Positions 38,901 through 56,100 of a stretch of DNA of 64,000 nucleotides are shown one piece after another; position 1 is the stretch's first letter, and every line of letters begins with the position of its first letter. Made by a program: the position numbers and the translations under genes. Source of the stretch: Chionis minor (Eukaryota; Chordata; Aves; Charadriiformes; Chionididae); NCBI GenBank assembly GCA_013398295.1, contig VZSF01000108.1, forward strand, positions 134,836 through 198,835, read 5' to 3'. The notes below the pieces were generated by a model that saw only the letters and a program-made list of their open reading frames with translations, had not been told where the DNA came from and made no database searches.

Positions 38901-41213
38901 TCAGTTAATGCCACGAACAGGGTTTAAGAGTATTTGGATTTAAAATCTCAACAGTGCTTGGTGAATTAAAGTACGTTTATTGAAGGCAGGATGGTTCCCA
39001 TGCGCTGTATGTTAACAGAGGGAACCACTCAATTTGCTGACCTGAACAACTTCATCTTTGGTTCTGCTTCCTTTCAGGACTGTAAAGAAAGAGCAGATTG
39101 CATTTTCCAGCTTCGCTTATTTCTTCCCTTCATAATCTGCATGTATTTTAAGGCAAACTTACATTTCTTTAATAGGCATAGAGCCCTGTTTCCTGAACTT
39201 ACTGATTTCTTAGGTTTTTGAATGCAGTAGTTGCCGAACTATTTTAATAATCCAAAGTATTATACTGTCTTTCAGGCTAATAGTCAAAAGCTGTATTAAC
39301 TTTTTTAGTGATACTAATGTTTCTTCAGTAGTTCAGTACTTTAAAACTTTTTTTGGAGATTATTCACAACTCAAATTCTACATTAATGTGCCAATTTAAT
39401 TTTAAAGTACAGTGTTTAGGCTGGAAACTGATTTTGGTGTAATTGGCTATATCCCTTTTTTCAGGTCAGCTGGAAGGGGAAATAAATTGTAAGAACTCTA
39501 GTTTTTCTAACTAGAGGTAAAAGAGCGTTCTGTACCGCTTTGAAAGCAATAAATGGTAAAAAAATTGGTATAGCAAAACTTGGTTTTGAGACACAATGGT
39601 AGGGTAGTTAGAGAAATGACTTGTATGTTGATGTGAGTACCTAGTGGAAAACTTTAGCACAAATAGGTATGTTACGCAAACTGGAAGTACTTCACATGAG
39701 AAACGTTCTTTGCTTTTCTGAGAAGTTCTGTGATGCTCAGGGGCACAGTGAAATCTATGGAGCGAGTATGCTGAAGTCCTGTACACACAAATAAGCTGTC
39801 CTGTTGGAGTTTTCCACCTGCCACCCATGGCTCACAGGAAGCAAATAATCCATCAGGTCATGCTGCTTTGCTGAGAGCCATAGAGATCCAAATATATCAT
39901 TTTATGCACATCACCACAGTCTCTGTATGACAGAGAATGTTGAGACTGCTACTTTAATGCAGTCTCCTTAATAAAGCTTGTCTGGATTTAAAGTGTCAGC
40001 TGAGACTTTCAGTTTTTCTTCATGCAGTAAGCAGTTCATCAAACATACTTGCCTGCGTACAATTAAGAGCTTCAGAAGGGCTGTTGTTTTAGCATTGGTT
40101 TTGGGTTGAGACCGGAGAGAATGGTTTGCAAGCTTGCTGCTGATGCAGAACTCTCAGAGATGAAGGGTCTTCATCAACCTTAAGTCAGAAATAGAGACCA
40201 GACGTGAAGTCAGGTAACCATATGAACTTCAGTAGTAAACTGAAATAAAGACTAATTTACACTGGTTTAAAACAGGACAAGTTGAAGTATGTGTTCATAA
40301 ACCCTGGATGCAGCAGCCTTCCAAAGTCTTGAGGAGTCCTTGGTTTTTTTTGTTGAGTTAAACTTGTCTCATCAGTTAACCAGGGGCAAGAAGGATCTCT
40401 TATATTTATACCAGTCTCAAGCTGTGTCTTCTGATTTGTGCCGGTATTGTGGTTATATGTAACATTTGGACTACTTATAATCATCTGCAAATGACCCATT
40501 TGCAGCTTTTTTGGAATCCTCATAGCACTGTTCTGTTAAAATCCAACTGGGTTTGCAATGATGTTTTAGTTAAACAACAGCGTGCTTGGGGACAAAAATA
40601 CCCCTGTGAAGAACTATCTCTTGCATATTTTGCTGCAGTTACCTCACTTGAGAAATCCTTGGCTCTACTGCCACTTTTATGTCTAGTGGTACTCTTAAAC
40701 AGCAAGGAAACTTACTGAATGCCATCTTTACCTGATGGTAATTTACATAATTTTTAAAAACTAGTGTTTTAAGAACAGACTGGATTGTAGCGAAGTAGTT
40801 TGTCGTCTTTGTGTATTTTTTGTGGGCTGGGAAAGGCATGTAAGGGGAGCTGTTTTTCAATGGTGCATGGTCATCTTATGTGCTAATGGAAAACCGACTC
40901 ACTGTGTTTTCTTTCCTTCCTCTTCCTTCAGTCTTGAAGAAGAATTTGTTTCATGGTATAGTTCTGGGCGTGGTGTGGTTCTGGAGGTAGTTTCCAGCAT
41001 AGATGTAGGGGTAACTAGACTGCATTATCTTTTAAATCTTCCTAAAAATAAGTATCTTATTTCATGTTAGAAAAACAACTTTAGAACTGAATTTGGAAAG
41101 ATTAGATTGGAATTGCCTCAAATCTAATTAAGCCACACTGCATGGACGTGCTGGGAATAGAAATGCAATTACTGTAAATTTGTACAAATTGATTTGTTGC
41201 ATTATCTTGCTAA

Positions 41214-41248
41214 TCTAACATACGGTACTTTTTGTGTCCATATTGCAG
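41214..41248 (+). promoter_or_regulatory. ELAVL2: Branch point and 3' splice site of ELAVL2 alternative exon
   Basis: A consensus branch-point sequence TCTAAC (branch A at 41,218) lies 30 bases before the acceptor. The tract between them includes TACTTTTTGTGTCC and ends ATTGCAG at 41,248. This arrangement makes the next block an internal exon, not a transcription-start exon. Confidence 0.7.
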
Positions 41249-41267
41249 ACGGCAACTCCAAACTAAC

Positions 41268-41339
41268 ATGGCAGTCAGACTGTGTGATGTGGCTTCTCTG
41301 CTTAGAAGTGGTTCGTGGGCAGCAGAGCCTTGGACTGGG
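41268..41339 (+). CDS. ELAVL2: ELAVL2 alternative N-terminal coding exon
   Basis: The exon probably runs 41,249-41,339, with 19 bases of 5' UTR and then an ATG at 41,268. It encodes 24 residues, MAVRLCDVASLLRSGS followed by WAAEPWTG, which I recognise as the alternative N-terminus of the long ELAVL2 (HuB) isoforms in vertebrates. It ends on a complete codon before the donor GGG|GTCTGT. Joining it to the exon at 43,782 (CAG GTA ATT GCT GCC ATG) gives [12 protein letters not shown], in frame and as expected for that isoform. ELAVL2 is a neuronal RNA-binding protein that binds U- and AU-rich elements and affects mRNA stability, splicing and translation. The extension lies before RRM1 and has no recognised domain. 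The donor departs from consensus at +3 and +4, which fits optional use. The acceptor and branch point are good. Confidence 0.88.
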
Positions 41340-44117
<2,778 letters not shown>

Positions 44118-47100
44118 TAAAGGCGGAAGAAGCCAATGCTGATGTTGCTAGTCAGGAGCTTAGATTCATTGTTACCTAGATTCTACACCCAGAATTGTAT
44201 TTGCATTTCATCCAGGTCTGTGTAAGTGCTATAAGTGTGAACAGGGCGTGTAAATCTTCTGAGCTTTAGAGTCTTTAGAAAGAAGATTTAGATGTCAAAA
44301 AGCAGTTATTTGTACAAGGTTTACTTGAGTTTTTATTCACCTCCATTGGAGGCATGACCTCGTTAGCCCCAGTTGAAGCAAAACTCTTTTTCTGTGATGC
44401 TGGTAAATAAACTTGTACCTTGGGAAAAGAGGGGACTTCATTTATTCAGCTTTGTAGGTAAAGCTGCTTTTGCATTGCAACATTTGAGCAATTTCTTTAT
44501 GGTGCACATTTGAATCAATAAGTGCTGTCTGAGGGTGCAAGTGTGAACTGCAGCATGATGCGTTCTGTTAGTACTTGATTTTAGCAACAACTGGTGCACA
44601 GGTTGCATCTATTTAGACAAGGTGTTTAACTTTGAAAGAACTAGCAGATGTATGCCTGCACTTTAAAACAAGAATGAAAGGATGGTTGGCAAAGTTCAGT
44701 TTGCCTAATCTCCATTTCTCAACTCTAAGCACTCAAATTATAAAACATTGATGTACCACTTAAGTTGACATTTCATTAGTTTTGTTCAGAAATGTTGACT
44801 TTGGTACTTGAGTTCTTGGCTTTTTTTTTTTGCAGAGTTCTCAAATGCTCAGATTTCAGGAATGCATCTTTAACTTATGGTCTTGATTGCAACTCTTGAA
44901 TGTGCTAGTTAGCTTCTGTGTATTTAAAACTACAGCTTTTCAAGGCTGTATGTTCTCTGTGCTTTGGTTTAAGAGATGGAAGAACTCCAGGACTCTTCTT
45001 TGGCGTGCAGCTCATGCTTTCTTCTCTTGTCCTCATGACATATTTGCTCCTCTAGTGTGGCAGAAAGAAGTTATGTCACCTGTTCCCACATCAACGCGGA
45101 CACTACTGTGTCATCAGTACAAGGATGATGTTTAAACAAGAATCTTGGCAGCAAAAAGATAATAAGGGGAGTAGTTCCCAAGTGTTTAGTTCATCTGCAT
45201 CTCGCCCTGCTGAGGGCGAGCAGAGTGACCTATGTTAGGGATCTCTTCTAAATTTGGCCTTCTAGTCTGCTGTACAGTGAAACTGATTTTAGCCAGAGGC
45301 TGTACCTTTTCTGAATAATACAAAGTAGTATAATTGCTAGTGCTTATACCTGCATTCTGGTAATACACAATTGGTGGCAATACTAACATGATACTGAATC
45401 GTATCCATCTTTTTTGAGGATACTTTTTTCTGTATCTAGTCTCTGCATGCTGGAGACAGCATTTGTGACCATGTCTGATAAGGTTTTTACTTGTGCATGC
45501 TGTGAGAATAACCTGTTACATACAAAGGAATGTTTTTGGCATTGGTCATTCTTGATTATAGGTCTTGGCTACTGTCCTTCAGACAGTTTTGTCCTACACT
45601 TCTGTGTCCTGAGTCACAAGGTGGACTCTGAAGCCCTACTTCTTGGACTTCCTGTAGCTCAGCTCTGTACAGCATTAGTCAGTTTTATGCTTCACTTCAG
45701 GTAACTTACGAAGTACAAACTAAAGAGAAGGAGCAGTGTCCATACTCAGCCCTGGACAAAAGTGATGCTGTACTTCTAAGACTGCAAGAATGGGATTTTT
45801 TTAAGCCGTGATCTCCTCTGACTATTGAAAGCAAGTTGCCCCAAAACAAGGGAATCCTGCCTGAAGAATATGACTTTTTAAAAGATGACTGCCAGAACAT
45901 GTACTTCTGTCTTGAATTCACTAGGCCATGCTTAATGACTGTTCCTCACTTCAGTTGGTGATTGCTGACAGCTTACCCTCCCTGAGGTAGAGAGCATTTA
46001 GTGGCACAAAATCAGTCAAGCTAAGAAGCTCCTTAAAGCCCAACACTGAACCTTTAACTTCCTTCTTATTGAATAGTCTCTGGCTGACTTCCGTGCTTTG
46101 CATCCCTTTGGATCTGAATGACTGGCACTTCTTCCCATAGCAGGTGGCTTACTTTTAAGACGTTAGGTAGTGGAATGGTTAAGCCTGTAAAGTACTTTGC
46201 TCCAGCATGGTAGTGGCTACTGAAACCACTGCTTTTAGTACTTCTGGGCTGACCAAACCTCAAAGTAATTTCTGGTCTTCACTGTGAATGTGCTTGTGGA
46301 TGCCAAAGAAACTAGATGGGGCTAATGCCACACTTTGCTGTCTTCAGCTGAAGGCCGGTTGATGAAGAAGACAAGCCTGTCTTCTCTGTAAGTCATGACT
46401 TCAGTGCTTTGAAACAAAGTCATTTACTTAGCTGTTTCCTGACCTTTTGTTCCAGAAGTGGAAAAATACAACTGGTACTCGATCAGTTAGTGAGATGGCC
46501 ATTCAGAGTGTTTATCTCTGTCTTTCAGATCTGAGTTCACATGTTCAGCATTCCTTTTAAAGTTGCTTAAGAATTACATGCTTCTCCCAATTAAGAGGCT
46601 GCTGCAGGCACACAGAAGTGAGACTCAAGGTCTTGATGGATGTGTAAGTTGCCCAAATCCTTAAATGATGGTTTTGATACTTTATATGCTGGAAAGCTCA
46701 CATTGCTGCTACTTAATGACAAAAGACTACTTGTCTGGGACTTAATTGCAGACCTCTTGTTTGAAGATGTGGTCTTCTGTATACCATAAAGTGAATGCCT
46801 AAGAAGGATGCTGAACTTAAATTACATTCTTAGTAGGTGAGAACTCCAGGGCTGGAATTATTTGAGATATAGTTGGTGTTTCTCCTTTGTCAGAGGGCAG
46901 CTCCTCAGCTTTGAGGCATACTTTCAGCTGCCACCAAAAACATTGCATCAGTCTTGTTCCAAAAGGCTTTAGTGTAAATGAGATTGAGAAATGTGGTGTC
47001 TGACCTTATAATTGCATTGGGAGCAATACTTCTGATTTAAGTAGCCTGGAGCAAGATTACCTTGTGTTTGTGGATGCTGGGGAGATGATCTAGTTCCAGT

Positions 47101-50100
47101 CCTGTTCTTACTCATTTTCAGGTTTTCTACAGAGTTCTTGAAAAGCAAATTTTCCATTTTCTTTCTAAAATTCAGAACAGGGATTGTTACCAGGTTTCTG
47201 TGAAGGAAGAGATTTTCCATGCATTTCAGAATTATATTGGTTTAATTCCTGTATTAAAACACTGTTTTTTTCATCTTAAAACTGTCATAAGTACTTCATG
47301 ATTGCTAAATACCTTTAATTGATGAGAATTTTAGGGGAGTGTAGAAATTGAAATACACTTTCATACAGTCTAAACTGCAAATGAGAATTGACAAGGGGCA
47401 AAGCTTTGGTCTGCCTTTGACTGTCTAATTCAGGTTGGTCCATATCAGCAGCGGATGGGATGCATCCTCTGGCTGGTTCATGAGGTGAAACTTAGTTTAT
47501 GACATGTTGAAAATGAAGCTGTTTGCGAAGCAGATGAGACAGCGCCAGTATAGGAACATTAAGAAATTTAGTATTATCTGCATACGTGAAGGAAATTAAA
47601 CATTCAGGTGAACCATTTCTCAGCAGTGAAACTTGATGAAGAAAACAAATTCTAACCTATCTGTCCGTATTAATAGGCAGCATCAGTGTCAGAGTGCCAG
47701 ATGATACCTCAGTGATGTCATCCACTAGTAAATTTTAAGACATGAAGAAGTCTGCTACATACTGAGTCACAAATGCCATGTGTTGAAATTCAGAGGGCTT
47801 AAGGATGGCTATTGCCATCTTGACCCAAATACTGAAGAGTATCCTGTGGATTTGAACCAAATCACCTCCCACCCTGTTGTTTAATACCGAGTCTGCGGTC
47901 ACATTTGCAACACTGGAGTGCATTTAATACTGCATTATAGCAGTGCCCCGGTTCTTGGAATCTGCCTGCGCACTTCAGGATTGAGATGAGTTGTGCCTGA
48001 GTGTGCCTCTGCCTCTGGAAAACCTGTTGGAGGGAAGGGAGGCAACCCTTAATTTCACTTCCTAATTTTATGTGAGCAGTCTGAAGCCCTGTTTCAAAAG
48101 GGCTGTTCTAGTCATTTCAGTAAAGCTTTTTCCCATGGAGTGGAATCTGTTAAAGCAACATCTTAATTGTTTCAACCAATGGTTATAGTTCTTGCAGTGT
48201 ACTGTCAACAAAAAGTTTGTGTCCCTTACTGATTTTTATCTAAAGTTCTAGTTGTGAGGGAGGTAAGGAGGACAGCTGAATTGCAGAAGGTTCTTCCTGA
48301 TCATCTCCAAGCATGCTGTTCATGGACACAACTTGCTGGTGGGGGAAAGTTGATAGCTGAACTGAAGTTTACTTGCTTGGCTAATGGGGAAGAACACTGA
48401 AAGTGCTCTCAGGAAGAATTAAAATAGCTGATTGCTGTTCTGTTATTTTACTGAAGGTAGAGAAATTAAACCTTGATACTCCTGAAGATTTTAAAGGGTG
48501 CTGAATGAGAGTATCTCTTCATGGGAGAATCCCATCAACAAGAGCACCACATGAGAAGTGGGGCACGAATGTCACTTACCTTGACTTGCCAACCAGAGTA
48601 TCTGTCTAGAATGAGTCATTGCACCCAGATATTTTGGAGTCTAACTTACATGCTTTTGCCTAACACAGATGTATGTATACAGAAGGTACAAAATCACCAC
48701 ATGAACTAATTATAATTGTACAATAGGTGTGAGATCCTGGTGTCAACGAAATACCATAACTGAATTTTTATCAGCTGCTCTAGATAGCGGTATAATTTAG
48801 TTTCTTAAGTGTTTCTACTGCAGATAACACTTTGCTTAATCTAATGTTAAGCATGTGTAATTACAAAAATTAAGCTAAAAATACTTTAAATGTAAGGAAG
48901 GAAGATAAAATGGGATGGTCTAATTATCAAACTGGCCCCGTTCAAGCACTTAAGCACAAGCTTTCTGCTTGTGCATGACAAATTTAGCACCTGTTGACAA
49001 AATGCAAGGGACAGTAGTAGCTACCACTTAAAAATGAACACTTACCTTAGTAAGACAAACTGTGTTTTCTAGATCTACTTTTCTGAAACTTGACTGTAGG
49101 CAAAAATGGCAACAAATGTGGTGTCCTTACAAAAAAGACAACTACACTTTTTAACGCCCACTGTCTGTAGTTCAAATTCAGTTGTACACGTGGAAGATAA
49201 GTGCTTGGCTTTCACATTGTGGAATAACCTCCATGATTTCAGGCCTTTGCTTCTTCATTATTTATCCACGAGTACTTGAGAACTGTTAGCTAAACTGAAA
49301 CTTTGTGGATTTGAGACTTACTTCAGAGAGCAGCTGAAATCAGTTGTTACAAATTTTGGGAGAATTTCTTAGTTTTCTTGGCTTCAGAGCTGCTGTACTG
49401 TTCTCCTGTTACCATATGCTCATAAAAATAACAGCTTACTTTAAAACAGAACTTGTTTGTTGATAGGTCAGTTTTTCTTGTATTTTCGACAGCATGTGTT
49501 TGAACTAGTAATAATACTTATATGTAGGCTTTGTTTGCAGTTCAGCATACCTGCTTGTACTACCTAGAAAATGAGGCAGAATATATTTAGAGATCTAGGT
49601 TGGAACAGTAGTTCACATGCATAGACGTGTGTAGCTGTGAAGCCCTGGTAACAGGCTGTTCCATTGAGTACAAGGAGCCAGGTGCTCCCTACCTGAAGGT
49701 TTCTTTTTGCGTCACTTCCTGCTGTCAAACTTTCTGCCTTCTAAATCTGAAGACAAAGAGAAAGTATATTTCGGGACGTTCTTGCTGATCATTGTTACGT
49801 GGGCCTGTTTTTCAAACTTGATTCAACTGCCTTACTCTGAAGCTTACTCATTGGTTGAAAGCCTGATCCTTTTGCACAACTTTGCCCAAAAATCTGTGTT
49901 CCCATTTGGCCTGTGGCTGATAACTGTCTGTGATATTGAGGAGGGATTTCTTTACGGTCAGTGTTATAAGCTCTGAGTAAAACGCTCCAGGTTTATTATG
50001 TGACCCTTAAAACATTTTGTAGACTTTGACAATCTAGAAATATTACAGGGTGATAGGTTCATGGAGGAAGGCTCACATTTCATTCTCCTTCTGTCCTTTC

Positions 50101-53100
50101 AACTTTAGTCTTATGGAAGTGAGTGTTTCTATCTTGTTTAACTTTGCATATTTCATCTTGCCCTCTGCAGATACTAAGTTCTCAGATAATGGAAGTTTTG
50201 TACTGTTACTGTTTTTCACATAGTGCTGATAGAAAATGTAGGACACAAGTTGGCAGGTGTCTAGAATTGGCAGTTCTAAAAAAATTGCCTAGAAGTTGAA
50301 GACTTCGAGAAAATTAATGCAGGTGTAGTCAGTATGCATGCAGCTAAAGTTTGTACAGAAATAGTTTTTGGTTGCTAATACTGAAATTTCTCATACATGC
50401 TTCAGTTGAGGAACCATGGTAAGAACTGCAAAGGATTCTGGATTGGTCAGAAAAGAAAACAGAAAACATATATGGAGTTGGACATGATGTCACCAGAGTT
50501 GAGCTTATGTTGTTGACAGCAGTAATTGTTCTAGTAACATTAGTCATAATTCAGTGTGTGCAATGTATATGTACACTGCAGTGCGATGCTAGGAGGGACT
50601 CTATGCTGTCAGATCCTTGGTTATAGGGTAGTCTCTAGTGCAGTCTGAGGAAGCACCTGCTGACAGTGCTGAACTGTAGTCTGCCCAAACAACGGAGGCT
50701 GTGGGATGGAGAAGGAATTTTATTTCTGTGGGGTAGGTGCTCTGTCTCAGTAGAGCATGGGTGAAAAGCTGATCTCTTAGTGATAGTTCTTATGCTTGCT
50801 GTGACTTCTACAGCAATCTTCTGGTAATCAGGGGAAAGATCCTGTGTGTCCTCAGTAGAAGCAGTAAAAAGTGTGTTGTCTGGCTGCTTGCATCTAAAAC
50901 GTGAAACTTGTTAACCTTGTTAGTTTTCTCTACTATCATACCAATGCAAAAAGTCCTAGCCCATGTTAGTGTCTAGCAAGAGCCAGAACTGTTGGAAACC
51001 TTAACCCTTGTCACTGTTGCTGCAAAGCTCCTGACTTTTTCTGTTTGTGAACTATAAGTTTCAGAGTGCTCATTGTTCACTTGAGCCTAGGCTGGCAGTT
51101 TCTTTCAAGTCTCTCATCACTGTTGCTTTGAACAGTGTTAGCCCTAAATCTCTCACTTGCCTTGATGTAAGACTAATTCTAGGGCATCTAAACTAACCTT
51201 ACAGGAATATGGGAAGAAAGTACTGTCATATACTTATTTCTGCCTTAATGTGAGACTATAGACTCATTGCCTTCCTGAAGTAATGTATGCGGAGATGAGG
51301 TAGGAGACAACTAGGCAGGCTGTTTTCCTTTCTTCTTCGTGTCCCAGAGGAAGCAAGAGGAGGCAAATAGTACGGTGTATCTCTGGAGTGGCTTAGTCTG
51401 CAAAGTGGCTATTTGTCTACAGTGTAGAGAGTTTTAAACATTCCCATGGCAAAAAATGAAAATTTTGATGACAGTAGGGCAGTGAATAGCTGAAATTCCA
51501 GGTATTTGCTTATATAGCACAAGTGTCTGGTACAGGGAGGACCACATGAACGAACAGGCAACTGTAACTTTGCCACTTTCCAAAAGAGGTTTGCCATTTT
51601 TGTGAAACTCCCCAGCTCTTTATCAGCCTTTACTCCCAATGTGCATGATGTTTGCAATCCTATACCACTCTAATCAGTCAGACGTTTCTGCAAGGTTCTG
51701 AGTGCAGGCATAGTGGGAGAGTAGTTTGGCAGCTAAAGGAGGAGCTAAGTGAAGCTGGCTGCTCATTTATAGTATGCTGAGTCTGCGAGAGGCAGAGTTT
51801 CTTGCTACCTGCTACTTAGTGGTGTGCTGAGATAAGGAATGAGTTCTGGCAGCCTGGCAGTTTTGATTTGGGCAGGGATATGGACAAAGTGTTGCCTGGC
51901 AAACTTATCTTGATGGCAGGATCCCTTGTGAAGAACTTGACTAAAATGTGAAATCAAGAATAAAAACACAATGGGATTGGAGGCAAATCTGTGTTTATAT
52001 ATTGTAAGTGTTTTGGTCTCTTCTCTGGAGCAACCTAAGACCTTGAAGTGTAGATTTTTCTGGGGGAAGATGTGAAGGGGAGGGTTGTTCTTAACATCAG
52101 CTTTTTAATTTTCAAGAGAGAGCCCAAGTTTTGAACTCTGCAGCTGTTAAAATGCAGTCTCTGATGTGGTCTGGGGACTTTGTGTGCTGTAGTACAAGTG
52201 ATTTTGAACTTTGTGTGCTTGTGGAAGAAAGTGCAACAGCAGAGCATTGGTCTACTTAGCTGACAATTGGAGTACCGTCCTATTGTCTGGACTGCAGGAA
52301 TAATCCTGAGGGAGTTAGTTTCAAACAAGCCTTATGTGTGTACCCAGAGCACTGTTAATGGTGGCTTGTCTTAAGCCTGTTAACATTGTACCCTGTAGTT
52401 ACTCTTCTCTGATTCTGCACACTGCTGTTTAATGTTACTGAAAAGGACTTAGGGGCATTAACTGTGCTTTTTCGTAGTAAACTGCGTAATTCATCACACT
52501 TTGCACGTCTCCTGGAAGTGAGTCATGCGAGCAGGTGGAGATGAAGGAACTTGTCATCTTACATTACTCAGGATAGCACTTGATTGTCTTTGCACTTTCA
52601 TCCACCTGCTTATCACTCTTTTACAGGCACCACAACATTTTAAATTTTCAGAAGTTTATAGGTTTTGCTTTTAAAATTTGAAAGGTGGGAAAAGCCTAGT
52701 CTGTTACAGGGATTCAGTAAAGTTGCCTGGTTAGTCAGTTCTTACTACTGATGTTGTGGAAACAAATTGCTTTTAAAATGGTTAAACAGTTTATTCCTCC
52801 ATATATTAACCTGAATTAATAAGCTGATCTCAATATACAACATAAGCAAGGTCTTGATGTTTTAAAGCTGGAACTCTTTTTTTATAAGGCTAAATACGAT
52901 TATGGACTTAATGTAGTGAATGAGAACATCATCTTTATTAAATCACTGTGCTTTTCAGCAAGCACTGTCCTTGATACAATATACATTCTCTTGCACTTTT
53001 CTGCAAGTCTTGTCTGTGATTGCAGTAACTTACAAGAGGCCTGTGAAAACATTGGGTCTTGCAAATTGGCACTGGTCCTCTAGTGACATGGGTTATCTTC

Positions 53101-56100
53101 TGTGCTTTTAGCAGGGGTCGTGCTCTTTACTTCCACCTTGGGAACCCCTAGGCTGCCTGTTTGGCATGTCTCATTACTGCTTACTCTTTCATAGGTACTT
53201 GTAGGTGTGTATTGTTGTTATGTCCTAGTGATTGTAGGCCATCTGCTTGAATAAATGTTAATTCTAGTGGAAACTAGTGTTGTGTTAAAAGACCTGAAGT
53301 AATGTGAACTTTTTATAGGCATCACTGCCTTTCAGGGTGGCAGTGCTGTGAGATTAGTGTAATCAAGGTGTGTTTTAGTGAAGTCTACCTTGGTTTGGGT
53401 AGTAGTGTTACTGACCTGCACGCCTCAAAGCCCTTTCACTCCAAGGACATCATATAGATTGTAAGGAGCCTGGGTATCCCTACAGAAAGTAGGCACTTCC
53501 TCTCGGCCACTACAAGCAGAGTGGTAAGTAGTAAGACTTCAAGCGGCAGATGGTCCTAACTAGTTCATGGTTGGTCTGTTATGTGTTGAAGCATCTAGTT
53601 TATTGTATTATAGAAACAAGACCTTAAATACATGCGAGAACTTTCCTTAGCTTCGTATGTTTATACTTACCTTGCTCTATGAATGCACTTTGTTTCTACA
53701 TTTTATTTGCTTTCATTGTGGTACACTTCAAGTGGCAGATCTTAAAATACAAATTTGCCAGGCTGACATCATCTTTGTGTTCAACTGCAGAAAAGGATCC
53801 ATTACACTTTTTTCATGGTTGCTCATCGTCAGTGTGAGTAGAAGTAGGCAGAAAGTTATAGAACGCAACAGAAGAAAAATGTGCAAACCTCTGGTTTTAG
53901 TGGCATAATACCTTAATCCATATGTAAAGGGAAAATAGCTGACAGCAATACAGTTCACATCCTGCATTTTTTTAAATCAATTGGCTACCAGATTTATCAA
54001 AGGTACAGCCATGTTATCTTCAAGCTTTCCATGCTATTGACCAATTGTTTCAGTTACTTTCTCTTTACCTTTTCTTATTTGAGACATTTGGTAGAACTGA
54101 CTAAAACAGAAGGACACTTGTAATCGGAATTGTTTCCTGTCTTCTGAGTTTCTGGAGCTGTTGAAGATGAAAGTTGCTTTTCATCTCCTGGTCTTTCTGG
54201 TAGCTATGGCTTCATGCAGGTTAAGCCACAGCCCTTTATGAAATGCATTTGAAGCCTAATGTTGTTGCACAATGGTTATGAAGTCTTGCATCTAGCAAGA
54301 CGCATTGATAATGTCTTGCCACCCCCTTTTTCTTTAATAGCTTCCTTCCATAAGAACTTTGCTGTGTTCCTATAAGGATTATTTTGTGGAGACTTGTTTC
54401 AGGTTCAAGTAACGAAAATGAGAGCTTTTCTCAGCATATTGTTTTCCAGTGTGTATTTACCAACTACAATGAGAAATGGATTATTTTCTACTACTCTGCA
54501 TTGCAGATTAGTAGTTGTTCTTGTTTGTTAATGACAGCTATTAAAACTGAAAGAAGGATATTCTCCTTTGACATACTTGCAAGGTTGTGTTTTTTGAGTT
54601 GACAGTTAACATTTAGACTAGGAAAAGAATTTATCTTTTGATGACAATTTATCATTTTGTTACTGTTTCTCAATCAGTAGTAAAGATCAAAAAAAAAAAC
54701 ACCCATATGATTGAAAGCAACACTGCAAGTTAACTTTTGTGAGATGTGCCCTAGGGGGGAAAAACAGTTTACAGACTTTCCATCATGGTACATTTCAGGA
54801 TGTCTTTCAAAACTGAGATTAAGTAGCAGGTAGTCTAAAAGCAAAACAAAACCCCAAAAATAGTATGTGTTAATGTGAAGTTTGGGAAAAGAATTTAAGT
54901 TCCAAGTGTCATGCTGTTGTTTTTACTTGGATGCAAAAATTACTGCACACTTCTAAACACCTCAGCAGTAGAGCAAGGTGTTATCCACCTGCTTATTATT
55001 TAATGGAACTAGGTGGTACAGTAGGGCAGAATATTCAACACTGCTGGCTGTATTCCTGACAAGGAACAATTTTACTACTAATAGTGGTAAAAATTAAAAG
55101 GTAAAGCCAGCTTTCAAAAAGGGAACTGATTTAGCAGATTCCATGGGATATTTTGACCTTAGCCTAGTAAGGAGCTTCTGCTTGTAATACGACAACCTAG
55201 TTTGTACACAAGTGTGCTCCCTAGGTCAGTCACTGTTACTTCAAGCAGTTCATGGTTGTCTCTAGTTACAGATGAACATGAGAGGCCATAACAGGCAAGA
55301 GTGTATCAATGTTCAACCTCCTGTAGTGTCCATAAGCAAATGCCCTATTACTTTTGCTTGTGCGGAAGTGTACACCTTCCCACGCAGTGCCTGCTTCTAG
55401 CTGTGTTTATTGGTTGAGATTTGCTATTTGGGCATGGTGTACCTGTTCATAACCCTCAGTTAACGTCTCTTCTAGCTTACTAAATGTCTTCGATCAGGTT
55501 CGTGTAAATCTTAGCATCCACAGTACACCCTACTATTGACTTTCTCTGCCTGCTGTGAGTAAGAACAGAAGCTGCTCCCTCATTTTTGTATCTGACAGCA
55601 ACAAGCTTGTGTTGATGAAGCAGCTGGTGATGATGTTCCTCACATGTATGCAGGATGTAAGGCAATAGTACGGCACTGAGTTAATAAAAGGGTGGAGTTG
55701 TACCTGGCTGAGATGAAGCTTCAGTTTCTTATCCTGAAAAATTCTGACTTGACAGCTCTGTTAATAGCTGCTTAATTACAGACATAATCTTCTTAGTGTA
55801 TGGCAGGGTAAACTGTCAAGTACTTTGATCAGTGTTTGATCCATTTGGCCTTCAACTTCCATGTTTCCAGATTCAGAGCAATAGCTGAGAAACTGGGTTT
55901 AGGAGCAAGGGGCATCAAAGTATCAAATCCTGAAATCTAGTAGCTATTGTGGTCTACAGGTGTTCACTTGCAAGCTGCCTAGCTTGCTAGCTCAGTGGTG
56001 TGCGTTATGAGTGTTCACTAAATGAATCCATCTACTGGAACTGCGAGCAAATGGCAATTAAATTGGGGATCGCTCATGTGGCTTCCCTCCTTTTGCTGCA

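Larger units (their letters stand above)
25380..41248. other. Repeat-poor stretch upstream of the ELAVL2 alternative exon
   Basis: Across about 15.9 kb I recognise no CR1, LTR or other repeat family and no coding exon. Because the exon at 41,249 has a splice acceptor, at least one upstream exon must exist, so part or all of this stretch is probably ELAVL2 intron. Non-coding 5' UTR exons could lie here but cannot be called by eye. Small structures seen are a near-palindrome at 27,457-27,480 and a 14-bp imperfect tandem duplication at 29,961-29,988. Confidence 0.5.
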